Positions 11,862 to 23,599 of a DNA stretch of 64,000 nt are shown one piece after another. Position numbers and translations under genes: made by a program. The stretch's first letter is position 1. The number at the start of each line of letters is the position of its first letter. Location of the stretch: contig NC_088873.1 in assembly GCF_032884065.1 (NCBI RefSeq), forward strand, positions 33,987,600 through 34,051,599, written 5' to 3'. Source of the stretch: Artemia franciscana (Eukaryota; Arthropoda; Branchiopoda; Anostraca; Artemiidae). The notes under the pieces were generated by a model. The model was not told the DNA's origin, did not search any database, and saw nothing but the letters and a program-made list of their open reading frames with translations.

Positions 11862-12360
11862 AAATTAACTACGTAAAACTTGTGAATATACAACAGTCTT
11901 CGCTGTCCCATTGTCTGTGCGTATAAATAGATTGTCAGGTTTACCGACCCTCAAAGATGCAACATACAATTGTACATTGGTAAAGCAATCTGTATTAAGA
12001 TCTATACCGCATTTTTCTAGTGATTGCCCTTGAGCTTTGTTGATGGTGGTTGCAAATGCTAATCAAATTGGGAATTGCAATCTTATAAATTGAAAAAGCA
12101 GATCCGTTGGAATCATGGGAATGCGAGGAATAAGAACAGCCTCACACTCATAAGGCCCTGTCAAGATTATGGCCTCTATTAGGCTTTCCATTGTTTTTTT
12201 TTACGGCAAGTCGCGTGCCATTGCAAAGCTTTGGTGGGTTGATATTTCTTAAAAGTATTATTGGTACGCCTATTTTTAGTTGTAGCACGTGTGGTGGAAA
12301 CCCTGAAGGATCTATGGAATTTAAAAATTCAGATGTATAATTAACCGCTTCATTTGGTTC
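11862..12360 (-). pseudogene. Duplicated Helitron helicase C-terminus
   Basis: This segment repeats the last part of the helicase. It runs from VLEPNEAVNYTSEFLNS-like codons through LKIGVPIILLRNINPP, LCNGTRLAVKK and [15 protein letters not shown] to a degraded QLYVASLRVGKP and the stop. It joins head to tail with the main helicase: the trailer AATACAAATTAACT occurs both here (about 11866) and at 12363. A frameshift near the AVKK codons and an insertion-free but mutated motif VI show it is not functional. I infer a local tandem duplication of about 490 bp. Confidence 0.8.
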
Positions 12361-12371
12361 CAAAATACAAA

Positions 12372-13772
12372 TTAACTGCGTAAAACCTGCGAATATACAA
12401 CATTCTTCGCTGTCCAATTGTCGCTGCATATAAATAGATTGTCAGGTTTACCGACCCTCGAACATGCAACGTACAATTGTCCATGGGAAAAACAATCAGT
12501 ATTAAGATCTATACCACATTTTTCTAATGATTGACCTTGAGCTTTGTTAATGGTGATTGCAAATGCTAATCGAATTGGGAATTGCAATCTTTTAAATTGA
12601 AAAGGCATATCCGTTGGAATCATGGGAATGCGAGGAATAAGAACAGCCTCACCCTCAAAAGGCCCTGTTAAGATTGTGGCCTCTATTAGGTTTTCCATTG
12701 TTTTTTTTACGGCAAGTCGAGTGCCATTGCAAAGCTTTGGTGGGTTTATATTTCTTAAAAGTATTATTGGTACACCTATTTTTAGTTGTAGCACGTGTGG
12801 TGGAAACCCTGAAAGATCTATGGAATTTAAAAATTCAGATGGATAATTAACCGCTTCATTTGGTTCCAAAACTGTGTCGACTGACTTGTAAAGGACTGCC
12901 TGGTCTCGAATCTTGGTCAAAACAATATTGTTGATTTCGTGGACGTCTATATTTTTGGGTGCGAGAATCGCTCTTTCACTTAGCCATTTATTATTTTTAT
13001 AATTTTTTAGAATATTCGGAAATACTTTTTCAATCAATTCATTTTTGGACGTCACTAAATTACAGAAATCAGCAGGTAGTTGTATACGTCCTGAAATTGA
13101 GTCTACTGGGAGCTTTCCGTTTCCCATTGCCAGCAATTGATCTGAAAATGTTTGACCAGAGTCATCGTTTTGCAATCGGACACGCATATTTGTAGTTAAT
13201 TTTAATGTTTTTACGTGTGCCCATAAATTAGAATTTTTCAGGCAAGCATTCATTTCGTCTGCAGGAGTTGATCTAGGTATTATAGGTAATGTTTGCCTGA
13301 AATCTCCCGCAAGCAATATTAATGTGCTGCCAAAGGGTTTCGACTTCCCTCGCAAATCTTTCAAGCATTGATCCAGAGCCTCGAGCGATTTTTTGTGTGC
13401 CATTGTGCACTCATCCCAAATAATAAGTTTGCATTGCTGCAATACTTTACCCATCCCAGATGATTTGGAAATATTGCACGTGGGAGTTTCTGTAGAATGC
13501 AAGTTCAGAGGCAATTTCAAAGCGGAATGAGCAGTTCTTCCACCAGGCAGCAATGTTGCGGCTATTCCGGACGACGCAATTGCCAACGCTATATCATTTT
13601 TTGATCGAATTGATGCCAGAATCAGTTTTATCACAAACGTTTTACCAGTACCTCCTGGCGCATCCAAAAAGAAAATTTCTCCAACGTTGTTATCGACACA
13701 ATGCATTATCGTATCATAAATGTCTTTTTGTTCCGACGTTAACTTGGAAATGTTATTTTGTACATACGACAA
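12372..13772 (-). CDS. Helitron Pif1/RecD-like helicase domain
   Basis: 466 codons of open frame encoding the 5'-to-3' SF1B helicase half of a RepHel protein, which unwinds donor DNA during rolling-circle transposition in the nucleus. Visible motifs: Walker A LDAPGGTGKTFVIK (near residues 37-50), a Q/Ia-type SSGIAATLLPGGRTAHSALK, Walker B CKLIIWDECTMAHKKSLE, motif III LILLAGDFRQTLPIIP, motif [21 protein letters not shown] and motif [17 protein letters not shown]. It stops shortly after [10 protein letters not shown], as do all derivatives. The frame has no stop, but it is cut off from Rep by a 1-base frameshift near 13796 and by the Rep deletion. The ATG at 13772 is internal, not a true start. 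Confidence 0.9.
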   Translation of the reverse strand: MSYVQNNISKLTSEQKDIYDTIMHCVDNNVGEIFFLDAPGGTGKTFVIKLILASIRSKNDIALAIASSGIAATLLPGGRTAHSALKLPLNLHSTETPTCNISKSSGMGKVLQQCKLIIWDECTMAHKKSLEALDQCLKDLRGKSKPFGSTLILLAGDFRQTLPIIPRSTPADEMNACLKNSNLWAHVKTLKLTTNMRVRLQNDDSGQTFSDQLLAMGNGKLPVDSISGRIQLPADFCNLVTSKNELIEKVFPNILKNYKNNKWLSERAILAPKNIDVHEINNIVLTKIRDQAVLYKSVDTVLEPNEAVNYPSEFLNSIDLSGFPPHVLQLKIGVPIILLRNINPPKLCNGTRLAVKKTMENLIEATILTGPFEGEAVLIPRIPMIPTDMPFQFKRLQFPIRLAFAITINKAQGQSLEKCGIDLNTDCFSHGQLYVACSRVGKPDNLFICSDNWTAKNVVYSQVLRS

Positions 13773-14041
13773 TAGATCACTCGTACTGTAATTTGCTCAC
13801 GATCCAATTCTACACATGTCGAAACAACAGCGATACGGTTAGGTGAAGGCATTCCCAAATCCTGAAGAGGTTTCTTTGCCATACGTACGCACAAATCTTC
13901 TATAACAACTAAAGTGTAGTTATAAATTTCTGATGTAAAATCAAAAGTCATATCTGACGTCTCTAACTGTTTTCGATGGAGTATATCTTCGGACATTTTT
14001 GACTTATATTTTTCCCATAACTCTGTAGGAGCTGATGGAGA
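13739..14041 (-). pseudogene. Helitron pre-helicase linker
   Basis: The minus strand encodes LWEKYKSKMSEDILHRKQ, then DMTFDFTSEIYNYTLVVIED and KPLQDLGMPSPNR, the conserved linker between Rep and helicase in animal Helitrons. A 1-base frameshift near 13796 separates it from the helicase: the other frame reads NYSTSDLLSYVQNNIS in continuity. Its upstream edge at about 14041 is the deletion junction with Rep. Confidence 0.8.
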
Positions 14042-14049
14042 GCAAGTTG

Positions 14050-14702
14050 TTAAAATGATGCCATAAATGTAATAAATAAATCTGGACGACCATAGAGACG
14101 AACATACGCAATAGCATCTTGAGCATATTCATGCATATGACGGGGACTGCCAGCATATGACGAAGGTAAAATTGTTAATCTTCCAACGTTTGTGGTATTA
14201 CCGTCATTTATAACTGCATCTCGCAAATGAATGTATTGTTCAGAGCGAAGCTTGGTCTGATTCAGGCGGATATATAGCAAACGTTCTGATTCAATTTTAG
14301 CATACATATCAACGACGAATTGGTGAAACAATTCACGGCATTTTAAAATATAATTTTCTTCATCCTGCCGAATCATTAGTCTATAGGAATAATAATGCAT
14401 TGCACTGCATTTCTTATTCATTTCTTTGTTAGTGGCGGGATTCATCAATTTAATATTAAAGTGATAGCCGTCGGCTCCATCCCAAAAAATGATAGGATAT
14501 TGTAGGGCTTCGTAGCATCGATGAGTTTCAACAATTCTTAACAACTGAGCGTTTCGCTTATGAAGAATAATATCTCGAGGTAAAAACTGATCACCGACCA
14601 TAACGATTGCCACTTCGTCGATAGTTGGAGCATTGTATCTACGCACATGTTGGCCAGGAGGCGTTTTGTCAGCGGAAATAACAATTTTATGCGTATCAGA
14701 AG
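14050..14702 (-). pseudogene. Helitron Rep N-terminal (helicase-like) domain, truncated
   Basis: The frame continues ORF1 after a 1-base frameshift near 14700 (SDTHKIVISADKTPPGQHV, VRRYNAPTIDEVAIVMVG). It includes FWDGADGYHFNIKL, MHYYSYRLMIRQDEENYIL and LPSSYAGSPRHMHEYAQDA, ending YVRLYGRPDLFITF. These are hallmarks of the 'Helitron helicase-like domain at N-terminus' family. The frame then breaks at about 14054, where TCNP would be expected. All later Rep parts, including the HUH and Y motifs, are absent. Confidence 0.85.
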
Positions 14703-15785
14703 CATCAAATCGATGGCTGTTTTGAACAGACGCACTAAATTATTATTTTCGTAGAAAAGATGTTGCAATTGGGAAACGATTGTCCTTTCAACGTTGGGAG
14801 AAATTTCGCAACGTGCATTCAATTCAGAATTTCTATCACTGATGAAGTACAATTGTAAAAATTTATGATTCTCGCCTGAGAATGGTAGAAGGGACCCTGC
14901 TCTATGATAAATTTGCCCTTTTACTTTGAAAGTAGACATAAATTGATCTGGATTTTCGATTTGGGCTCCAAACGACGTCATTTGGAAACATGAGTTGTAT
15001 TTTCTGATTTTTGACAAAAAACGCTTAGATTCTGACGTAGTTCCAGTAAGGAAAGTCTTCAATGGCTCTGGTGGTGCAGCCAATAGAGGAAGTTTAACTT
15101 TTCCTGAGGCGCAACACATTCCCATTGTTTCACCATTGAATTTCAAGGCCTTGCAATAGGGACAAATTTTAGACATTGTCCCGATTTGAACACATCTACT
15201 CAAGCTATAATCATCGACTGGGTTGTACCTGAATGCCAGGCGATAACTTTCAGGTTGCTCTGATTCCTCGGCACGCTTTCTTTTCTTACTTTCTCTATCA
15301 GCAGCAAGCCTGATTTCTTGCTGTTCTTGTGATTCCTCGGCACGCTTTCTTTTCTTACTTTCTCTATCAGCAGCAAGCCTGATTTCTTGCTGTTCTTGTA
15401 ATTCCTCGGCACGCCTTCTTTTTTCACTTTCTCTTTTAGCAGGAAGTCTGCTTCCGCGTTGCTCTGGTAGTTCCTCGGCACGCTTTCTGTTCTTTCTTTC
15501 TCTATCAGCCTCAAGCCTGTTTCCTTGCTGTTCTTTTGATTCCTCGGCACGCTTTCTGTTCTTTCTTTCTCTATCAGCCTCAAGCCTGTTTCCTTGCTGT
15601 TCTTTTGATTCCTCGGCACGCCTTCTTTTTTCACTTTCTCTTTTAGCAGCAAGTCTGCTTTCGCGTAGCTCTGGTAGTTCCTCGGCACGCTTTCTTTTCT
15701 GACTTTCTCTATCAGCAGCAAGTTTTTTGGCATAGACTCTTTGAGCATCTTCATCGGCTTTTGCCATGGTAAGTTCATCAGTCAT
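14703..15785 (-). pseudogene. Helitron ORF1/Rep N-terminus with charged repeats and zinc motif
   Basis: Starts MTDELTMAKADEDAQRVYAK at 15785; the same start is conserved at 8742. Residues 22-182 are seven tandem 23-residue units, consensus LAADRESKKRKRAEESKEQQ plus 3 residues, predicted to form a long charged helix. A C-x2-C...CC cluster (ICPYCKALKF, MGMCCASGK), typical of Helitron Rep N-termini, follows. Then come SFGAQIENP and FKVKGQIYHRAGSLLP, the usual conserved region. Near 14702 a frameshift (FKTAIDLM) forces entry to the next frame. Probably DNA-binding and inactive as it stands. Confidence 0.85.
15240..15722 (-). repeat. Seven 69-bp in-frame repeats in ORF1
   Basis: Seven head-to-tail 69-bp units, each encoding 23 residues around RESxKRxRAEExxEQ. 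Neighbouring units 3/4 and 6/7 are almost identical, so copy number has changed recently. The fragment at 8757 retains only one to two units. Confidence 0.9.
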
Positions 15786-15940
15786 TGTAAACTTAAATAT
15801 TAATAGATTTCTACGTGAACATATGTCTTAAATATCTTGAATGACGTCAACTAATTTCTATGACGTCAGTCAACACAGAAACATGACGTCACCTGATCCA
15901 CAGATAGACACACAGACAGACAACTTATCTATCTATATAA
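15786..15940 (-). promoter_or_regulatory. Helitron 5' region with TGACGTCA octamers
   Basis: Between the ORF1 start and the 5' end lie three TGACGTCA palindromes (about 15841, 15862 and 15886). The same octamer recurs in all other 5' ends here. TGACGTCA is the canonical CREB/ATF site. A promoter role is inference. Confidence 0.5.
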
Positions 15941-16104
15941 AAATAAGTTGTCTGTCTGTGGATCTGTGGATCAGGTGACGTCATGTTTCTGTGTCGGCTG
16001 ACGTCATGAAATTAGTTGTCGTCATTTTTGCTTTGACGATGCTTAGTATATTGTAAAACACATTAATTTGGTTAATAATATACCATTTAAAACACCAAAA
16101 TGAA

Positions 16105-16185
16105 CATGCTGGAGTAGTCATTCGGTGAGAGAGGGTGTCAGAACGGAGAATGAAGGTCCCAGGTTCAAATCCTGGTTAGGCTAAA
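16105..16185 (+). mobile_element. tRNA-like SINE head
   Basis: TAGTCATTCGGTGAGAG looks like an A-box/D-arm and AGGTTCAAATCCT (16161-16173) is a canonical B box. It lacks a clean tRNA fold and is followed directly by an A-rich array. The layout parallels 9661-10139. Confidence 0.5.
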
Positions 16186-16630
16186 AAAGGTAAAAAACTA
16201 AAAACTAAAAAAAAAAAATAAAAAAACTAAAAAAAGGCAAAAACTACAAAAAAAAACTAAAAACTAATAAAAAAGCTAAAAAACTAAAAAAACTAAAAAA
16301 ACTAAAAACTAAAAAAAAAACTTAAAAAAAAGGAAAAAACTGAAAAATAGAAGAGAAAAAGAAAACTAATAAAATTAAGAATAAAAATAAAAAAAATAAA
16401 AAACATAAAAAGTAAAAAAAAAGTAAAAAGAAAAAACGAAAAAAAACTAAAAAAGCTAAAAAAAAAGGTAAAAACCAATAAAAACTAAAAAGAAAAAAAG
16501 GAAAAAAACTAAAAAAAATTTTCATCTAAAAAACTAAAAAAAATAAAAAAGGTAAAAACTAAAAGAACTAAAGAAGAAAAAAAAACTAAAAAACCTAAAA
16601 AAAGGTCAAAACCAATAAAAAAAACTAAAA
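16186..16630 (+). repeat. A-rich CTAAAAAA array
   Basis: Low-complexity array following the tRNA-like head; similar arrays make up most of 28130-36660. Confidence 0.7.
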
Positions 16631-16694
16631 GGGGAACACTGGGACACAAATGACGACCGGGCCACTGGGAATATAAATGACGACCGGGACACAG

Positions 16695-16836
16695 GGAATG
16701 TTCAATTAGCAATCACCATCAACAAAGCTCAAGGGCAATCATTAGAATCATGAGGTATAGATCTGAATATGGATTGTTTTTCCCATGGACAATTATATGT
16801 TGCATGTTCAAGAGTCGGTAAACCTGACAATCTAAA
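16695..16836 (+). pseudogene. Helitron helicase C-terminal remnant
   Basis: Encodes [15 protein letters not shown], a TGA, then GIDLNMDCFSHGQLYVACS and RVGKPDNL: motifs V and VI preserved in one frame apart from the stop. It is preceded by the CCGGGACAC array rather than by the normal upstream helicase codons. Confidence 0.8.
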
Positions 16837-16994
16837 TAAATGACGACACTCAAAGAGAAAGCGACCGGGACAAAAGGAATGTTCGATTAGCAATCAACAA
16901 AGCACCGGGACACAGGGAGTATAAATGACGACGACCGGGACACAGGGACATAACTACAAAGGGGACGCCGGGGTGCACAGGGGGATATATAAAT

Positions 16995-17152
16995 GACGAC
17001 GGGGACACAGGGAATGTTCGATTAGCATTCACCATCAACAAAGCTCAAGGGCAATCATTAGAATCATGAGGTATAGATCTGAATATGGATTGTTTTTCCC
17101 ATGGACAATTATATGTTGCATGTTCAAGAGTCGGTAAACCTGACAATCTAAA
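16995..17152 (+). pseudogene. Helitron helicase C-terminal remnant (repeat)
   Basis: A near-identical repeat of the previous remnant and its flanks (16840-16925 recur at 17155-17235), so this is a tandem duplication of about 310 bp. Confidence 0.8.
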
Positions 17153-17364
17153 TAAATGACGACACTCAAAGAGAAAGCGACCGGGACAAAAGGAATGTTC
17201 GATTAGCAATCAACAAAGCACCGGGACACAGGGAGTATAAATGACGACCAGGACATAAGTAAAAAAAACTAAAAAAACTAAAAAAAAGGTAAAAACTACA
17301 AAAAAACTAAAAAGAAAAAAATATATAAAATACGATGGATATATAAATGACGATGGCGACTCAG

Positions 17365-17572
17365 GGAATGGTCGATTAGCAATCACCATCAACAAAGCTC
17401 AAGGGCAATCATTAGAATCATGAGGTATATATCTGAATACGGATTGTTTTCCCATGGACCATTATATGTTGCATGTTCAAGAGTCGGTAAACCTGACAAT
17501 CTATTTATATGCACAGACAATGGGACAGTAAAGAATGTTGTATATGTTGTATATAAGTTTTACATAGTTAAA

Positions 17573-17573
<1 letters not shown>
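17365..17573 (+). pseudogene. Helitron helicase C-terminal remnant joined to 3' end
   Basis: Motifs V and VI continue to a degraded [15 protein letters not shown], then the AT tract and Helitron 3' terminal region. This shows the natural order: helicase end, AT, terminus. Confidence 0.8.
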
Positions 17574-17574
<1 letters not shown>

Positions 17575-17665
<91 letters not shown>

Positions 17666-17673
17666 ATCTATAT
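17575..17673. repeat. (AT)n microsatellite
   Basis: AT run ending in CTATCTATAT immediately before the Helitron 3' region; the CTAT edge is shared with 11660 and 32521. Confidence 0.9.
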
Positions 17674-17820
17674 TCACAGGTGGGACATAGGGACACAACT
17701 ACAATGGCGCGTAACTAATATGGCACGTAACGACTTACGCGCGCGGGGGGCTTGGGGGGGCGCGAAGCGCCCCCACCAACTAGGTGTTGGGGTGGCGCGA
17801 AGCACCACCCCAACAGCTAG
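17674..17820 (+). mobile_element. Helitron 3' terminal region, copy E
   Basis: 147 bp from TCACAGGTGGGACAT to CTAG. Both GC-rich hairpins are present; one A replaces G in the distal stem (AGCACCACCCC). Confidence 0.85.
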
Positions 17821-17829
17821 TTTTTATAT

Positions 17830-18600
17830 ATATAGATATGTGTGTGTGTGGGTCTGTCGGGTGACGTCACGTTTGTGTGTCGACTGACTTCATGTTTCGA
17901 ATGACATCGGCACATAGGGAATATAAATGACGACCGGGACACTCAAAGAGAAAGCGACCGGGACACAAGGAATGTTCGATTAGCAATCACCATCAACAAA
18001 GCACCGGGACACAAATGACGACCGGGACACAGGGAGTATAAATGACGGCCAGGATATAAGTAAAAAAAAACTAAAAAAAATAAAAAAAGGTAAAAACTAA
18101 AAAAAAACTAAAAAGAAAAAAAACTAAAAACTAATAAAAAAAACTAAAAAAGCTATAAAAATAAAAAAAAATTAAAAAAAAAAAAATGAAAAAAGGAAAA
18201 AAAGGGGGATATATAAATGACGACGGGGACAAAGGGAATGTTCGATTAGCAATCACCATCAACAAATCTCAAGGGCAATCATTAGAATCATAAGGTATAA
18301 CTAAAAAAACTAAAAAAAGGTAAAAAACTAAAACCTAAAAAAAAGACCAATTCAAAAACGAATGTATATACAGACCGGGACGCCGGGACACAAATGACGA
18401 CCGGGACACAAGGAATATAAATGACGCCCGGGACCCTCAAAGAGAAATCACAGACTGGGACACCGGGACACAAATGACGACCGGGACACATGGAATATAA
18501 ATGACGACTGGGACACAGGGATACAACTACAACGGGGACGCCGGGGGGCAAAGGGGGATATATAAATGACGACGGCGACACAGGGAATCGTCGATTAGCA
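17830..18600 (+). mobile_element. Helitron-derived mosaic
   Basis: Starts with a 5'-type TGTGTGTGTGTGGGTCTGTC and TGACGTCA. CCGGGACAC arrays (17900-18060, 18360-18560) and A-rich arrays (18060-18200, 18300-18345) follow. No gene. Confidence 0.6.
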
Positions 18601-18776
18601 ATCACCATCAACAAAGCTCAAGCGCAATCATTAGAATCATGAGGTGTAGATCTGAATACGGATTGTTTTCCCATGGACCATTATATAGAGTCGGTAAACC
18701 TGACAATCTATTTATATGCACAGACAATGGGACAGCAAAGAATGTTGTATATTCGCAAGTTTTACGTAGTTAAAAC
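18585..18776 (+). pseudogene. Helitron helicase C-terminal remnant with deletion
   Basis: Encodes the motif V region and the [15 protein letters not shown] end, but a 13-base deletion at about 18687 removes the LYVACS codons of motif VI. The remnant runs into an AT tract. Confidence 0.75.
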
Positions 18777-19784
<1,008 letters not shown>

Positions 19785-20700
19785 AAATGTCTTAAGAATG
19801 ATGAGGAAGTAATAGAGGGTGCCAAAGGGCCAGTCATTGTTTGGCACAGTGGCGTAAAATAACATGTATTTAACAAGAAAACATCCAGAAAATGTCCTAG
19901 GAATTATGATAAGGGGCTAGAGGGTACAAGAAGAACATTAATAAAGTGGCACGGTGGTGTGAATTGACAAGGTGTAGGTTTGGGTTGTAAAAACATGAAG
20001 CAATAGATTTAATGTGGGATTTTTAAGAAGAAAATGTCTGGAAAAGGTCTTAGAAGTAATGAGTGGTGGTAGAGGGTGGAAGTGGGTCAGTATTAGTTTG
20101 GCACGGTGGTGTGAATTGACTTGGTGTATCACGGAGGGTTCGTTTCCGAAAACATAAACTAATGGATTTAACACATGATTATTAAGGAAAAATATATTGA
20201 AAACGTCAGGAATGATGACAGGGAACTAGAGGGTGCCAGAGGATTAGTCCTAGTATGGCAGGGTTGTGTGAATTAACATGGTGTATAACGGAGGGTTGGG
20301 TTACGAAAATATGAACCAATGGATTGAACGCCTGATTTTGAAAAAGAAAATATCTGGAAAATGTCTTAGGTATAATGAGGTGATGGTTGAGGATACCAGA
20401 GGCCCAGTCATAGCGTGGAACAGGTTATGAATTGACAGGAATGATATAAAAAATCTATCGAGGTATTCAAACGTCAGAAGACTTTTAAATGATGATGAAG
20501 GGTGCCAAAGATTGCCACGAGGGCCAGTCGCATAGTTTCATGGTAGTGTGAACTTTTTTTTTTGGGGGGGGGGTGTGATTAAAGCAAATGCGTTTGCTTA
20601 AGAAAGACGCAAACCAATGGAGTTGATGCGTGATTTTAAACAATAAAACGTCTTAGAATACTTTAGAAATGATGAAAAGTGCTAGAGGTTGCTGTGTGTC
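19785..20700. repeat. Satellite of about 150-180 bp units
   Basis: Four to six diverged tandem units sharing AATGTCTTAG, GAATGATGA, CTAGAGGGTGCCAGAGG, CCAGTCAT, TTTGGCACGGTGGTGTGAAT and ATGAACCAATGGATT. The end grades into the dispersed repeat also seen at 7190 and 3225. Confidence 0.7.
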
Positions 20701-23590
20701 AGCCATTAATTGTCACAGGCTGAGGTGGTATGGAACATCGCAATGTAATGATGAAATGGCAGGTTCCCGCTGTTCAAATAAAAACAATAATTATTTTTTC
20801 AGTTTATAAATTTATTTTTTTTAGACAAAAGGGTTGAAAAATCCTTAGGGTGACAATGTGCCACCTGAGGGTGTCATCAGGGCTTGTACATCGTGCCAAG
20901 CTGGCTTCCTTTGCTAGGTGTCATCAGAAGAAACGCTAATGGGGATTTTTTCATTAAGTTTTAAAGGATTGATTTTAAAATATTTTAAACAAGGTATTTT
21001 AATAAGAATGCCTTAAGTGCGACAGTTCCTGCTAGAGGGTGCCTTGTGTCAGCCATTGAGTGTCACAGGATGGGAATTGAGAGAAAATAATACCACGAAA
21101 AAAGGAACAAAATAGAATTAAGTCACGTGTCTTGTCCCCTATTTTCCTATTTTTTGAGCAAACTTCTCTAACCATTCATTTCAAACTTCTCTAAGAAAAC
21201 ATCTCTATACATTCCATATGATGGAGTATATTCCTATGTTTTGAACAAGTTCATATCATCCCCTATAAGAACATCTCTAGAAAAACTCTTAGATGGAACC
21301 CGAAAATGCTAGGAGCATATTCCTAAGAAGTGAAGAATCGCTTTGTCTGGGTTTATAAAACCCTTCTAAAGTGTTGCTTAGCAAGCAAGTGCACTTCAAA
21401 TATAACCAAACTCTAGTGATCGATTTTCAACTCTGCATCTCAATTATTGCAGTCACTGGAAACACGTAATTAATAGCTTAATCATTCTAGTGAGCGGGAC
21501 AAGGATTTCTCCATGGGTTGAATAGGTTATTTTGTAGAAACTGTTTCCTGAACCATAGACTTCCGTAGCCCAGCGGGTTAACACTCCATTCCAGTGAATC
21601 GAAATGCCTTTTTGAATCCTAATGGGGACAAAAATCATTAGAATATAAAGGTTCCCTCCGAAAAAATGTATTGGAAGAAAAATGAAATCTCAAAGAATAA
21701 AAAAAAGCGCCCTGAAAAAAAAATCGTGAAGAAATAAAAACACCTTGAAAGAAGAATAAAAACGCCTTGACAGAAAAAGAAATCCCAAAGAAGAATTATC
21801 TTAAAATATTATGTAAGGCCGATGTGTGTACCGTCATTACGTAACACCCCACGTGTTTATTCTCCACAGTTACAAGCGGGGATCCCCCATGGGGCCTGAA
21901 AAAAACAAGTCACGTTAGAATGCGTCATCCTTAACATAAGTAAACATTCCCATATTACATAACAACCAAAGAAATCTTGAAACCTCTTGAAAAGCACCCT
22001 ATCAGTGAGTGGGCCCTAGAGGTTTTTAAAGACACTCTATTACGTAACAATCTTAAAAATCTTGAATGTTTTTCCCCTGACCATCGTAGGTTTTTTAAAC
22101 ACTCTCTATTACATAAAAAGCACCTGCATCTCTTAGAAAACATTCCCTATGACATAACTTGCACTTGTATCTCTTAGAAAATTAATAACACTTGCGTCTT
22201 GATGGGATCGCCGTTCATCTCAATTTATTAAAGGAAGAAAGGAGCATTAGCTATCGGTGTTGTTGAACCAAAATGACGGTCATCCTTGACGCTTCCCCTT
22301 GGAAGGTAGAAATTGTAAATGTAAGGATGGAGGTTAGCTTTACATTTCAAAGTCCCAAATTAAAAGAGCTACTTTTGCACAAACGTCATTCAATGAGAGG
22401 GGCGGCCTCCTTTTTGCTTACAAACATCCAAACAAGCCCGTATTCTCATAGTATTTTGTCCTGAAAGTTAAACTTTTGCGTAATATTAAAATTTTATTTG
22501 TTTTTATCAGATGTCATATATATTCATTGTGTTTATACAATGTAAATGTTCAAAACACATGTGAAAACTATACCTTAAAGAAAAAAAAAATGTTTTTTCA
22601 AAAATCTTACTAAGAATTAGTGCCTTAACATGATATAAGCAAAAGGTAAGACAATGTGTTTTGTTTTTACTAGAAATTTTTTATAAGATTCATTGGTCTC
22701 TTGATTATTTTTGAATTGTTTTTCTTAAACATTGCGTATAGTCAGTGTGGTCTTAGAACGTAAATTCTTGAACTGAATATGACCCCTCTTTTTTAAAAAC
22801 TGTTTAAAGACCAAATGTTGCATACTGGAAAAATATTTCGGCTTTTCTTAGCAGGAACTAGCAAAGAGCGATCTGCATTTTAATCGCTGTTACCCAAGAC
22901 ATCCTTTAAAGTGAATTAATCTTATTCTAATTGGGTATTCATTAGGTGTTTTCATTGATCTTCTTTCATTGATCTTAGTTGTAGTGATCCAATTGATCTT
23001 CTTGTGGAAGCTGCAATCTGTAGCTTTCTTTTTTCTGGTTCTTACTCCCAGGAATATGGCCTTCTTCTTATATCTTGTACTTTTTACATCGTTTATTGTT
23101 GTAACCTTGTAATCGTTATGGTTGTACTGAGTATCGTCTGGTTCTTACTCCCAGGAATATAGCTTTCTTCTTGTATCTTGTACTTTTTACATCGTTTATG
23201 GTTGTAACCTACGATTATGACGTCATTAATCATCTTGTATACGAAACTGCAGTTTTTGTCCAAATAGCTATTTATTTTAAATATTGTACTTTGTTAACTG
23301 CCAAAGCACGTGTGTTTAGCCTTTCCTTCCAAATGAGCCCTTAAAAAGCTTTCTATGATGTTCCAGTGCCCAAATAGCAGTGAAGAAGGAACAAACTGAC
23401 AAAATAGATGCTTCCCATGCAAAAAGTGATTTTCGTAGTTGTTCAGTTCAACAGACTTTTCCTTGTCATTTGAGACACAATTTTTGGATGGTTTCAGGCT
23501 CTTTTTATTTTGAAATCTTTTATTTTTATATGAAGTTTTAATGACTCTAGTTAAAATTTGTAATAAGTTTTCTATGTATTTTCAGCTTCG
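20701..23590. other. Mostly unrecognised DNA
   Basis: 20700-20860 and 21000-21070 are copies of the dispersed repeat. 21555-21640 has a tRNA-like A box (GTAGCCCAGCGGGTTAACAC) and a weak GAATCC match, possibly a decayed SINE head. 21960-22180 has loose repeats around ATTACGTAACA. At 23034-23213 a unit of about 102 bp starting TCTGGTTCTTACTCCCAGG is tandemly duplicated. No exon can be supported. Confidence 0.4.
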
Positions 23591-23599
23591 TGATCCTTT

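Larger units (their letters stand above)
11862..15940 (-). mobile_element. Broken near-full-length Helitron
   Basis: The element is on the minus strand. Order: 5' end with TGACGTCA octamers (15935-15786), ORF1/Rep N-terminal region (15785 to about 14050), pre-helicase and Pif1-like helicase (13996-12372), then the duplicated helicase tail (12360-11862). Missing are the catalytic core of Rep (HUH and tyrosine motifs) and a clean 3' terminus of its own. It is the only copy here that shows the coding plan of the family. Confidence 0.8.
15928..17820 (+). mobile_element. Non-autonomous Helitron (about 1.9 kb)
   Basis: Starts at TCTATATAAAAATAAGTTG, head to head with the larger minus-strand Helitron, and ends CTAG at 17817-17820 followed by T. 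Inside are a SINE-like head and A-rich tail (16105-16630), CCGGGACAC arrays, three successive helicase C-terminal remnants, an AT tract and the 3' terminal region. There is no full gene. Confidence 0.65.

Noticed and set aside
22273-22464. 63-codon ORF as a small host gene
   Set aside because: No domain, no splice or promoter evidence, and length within chance expectation.
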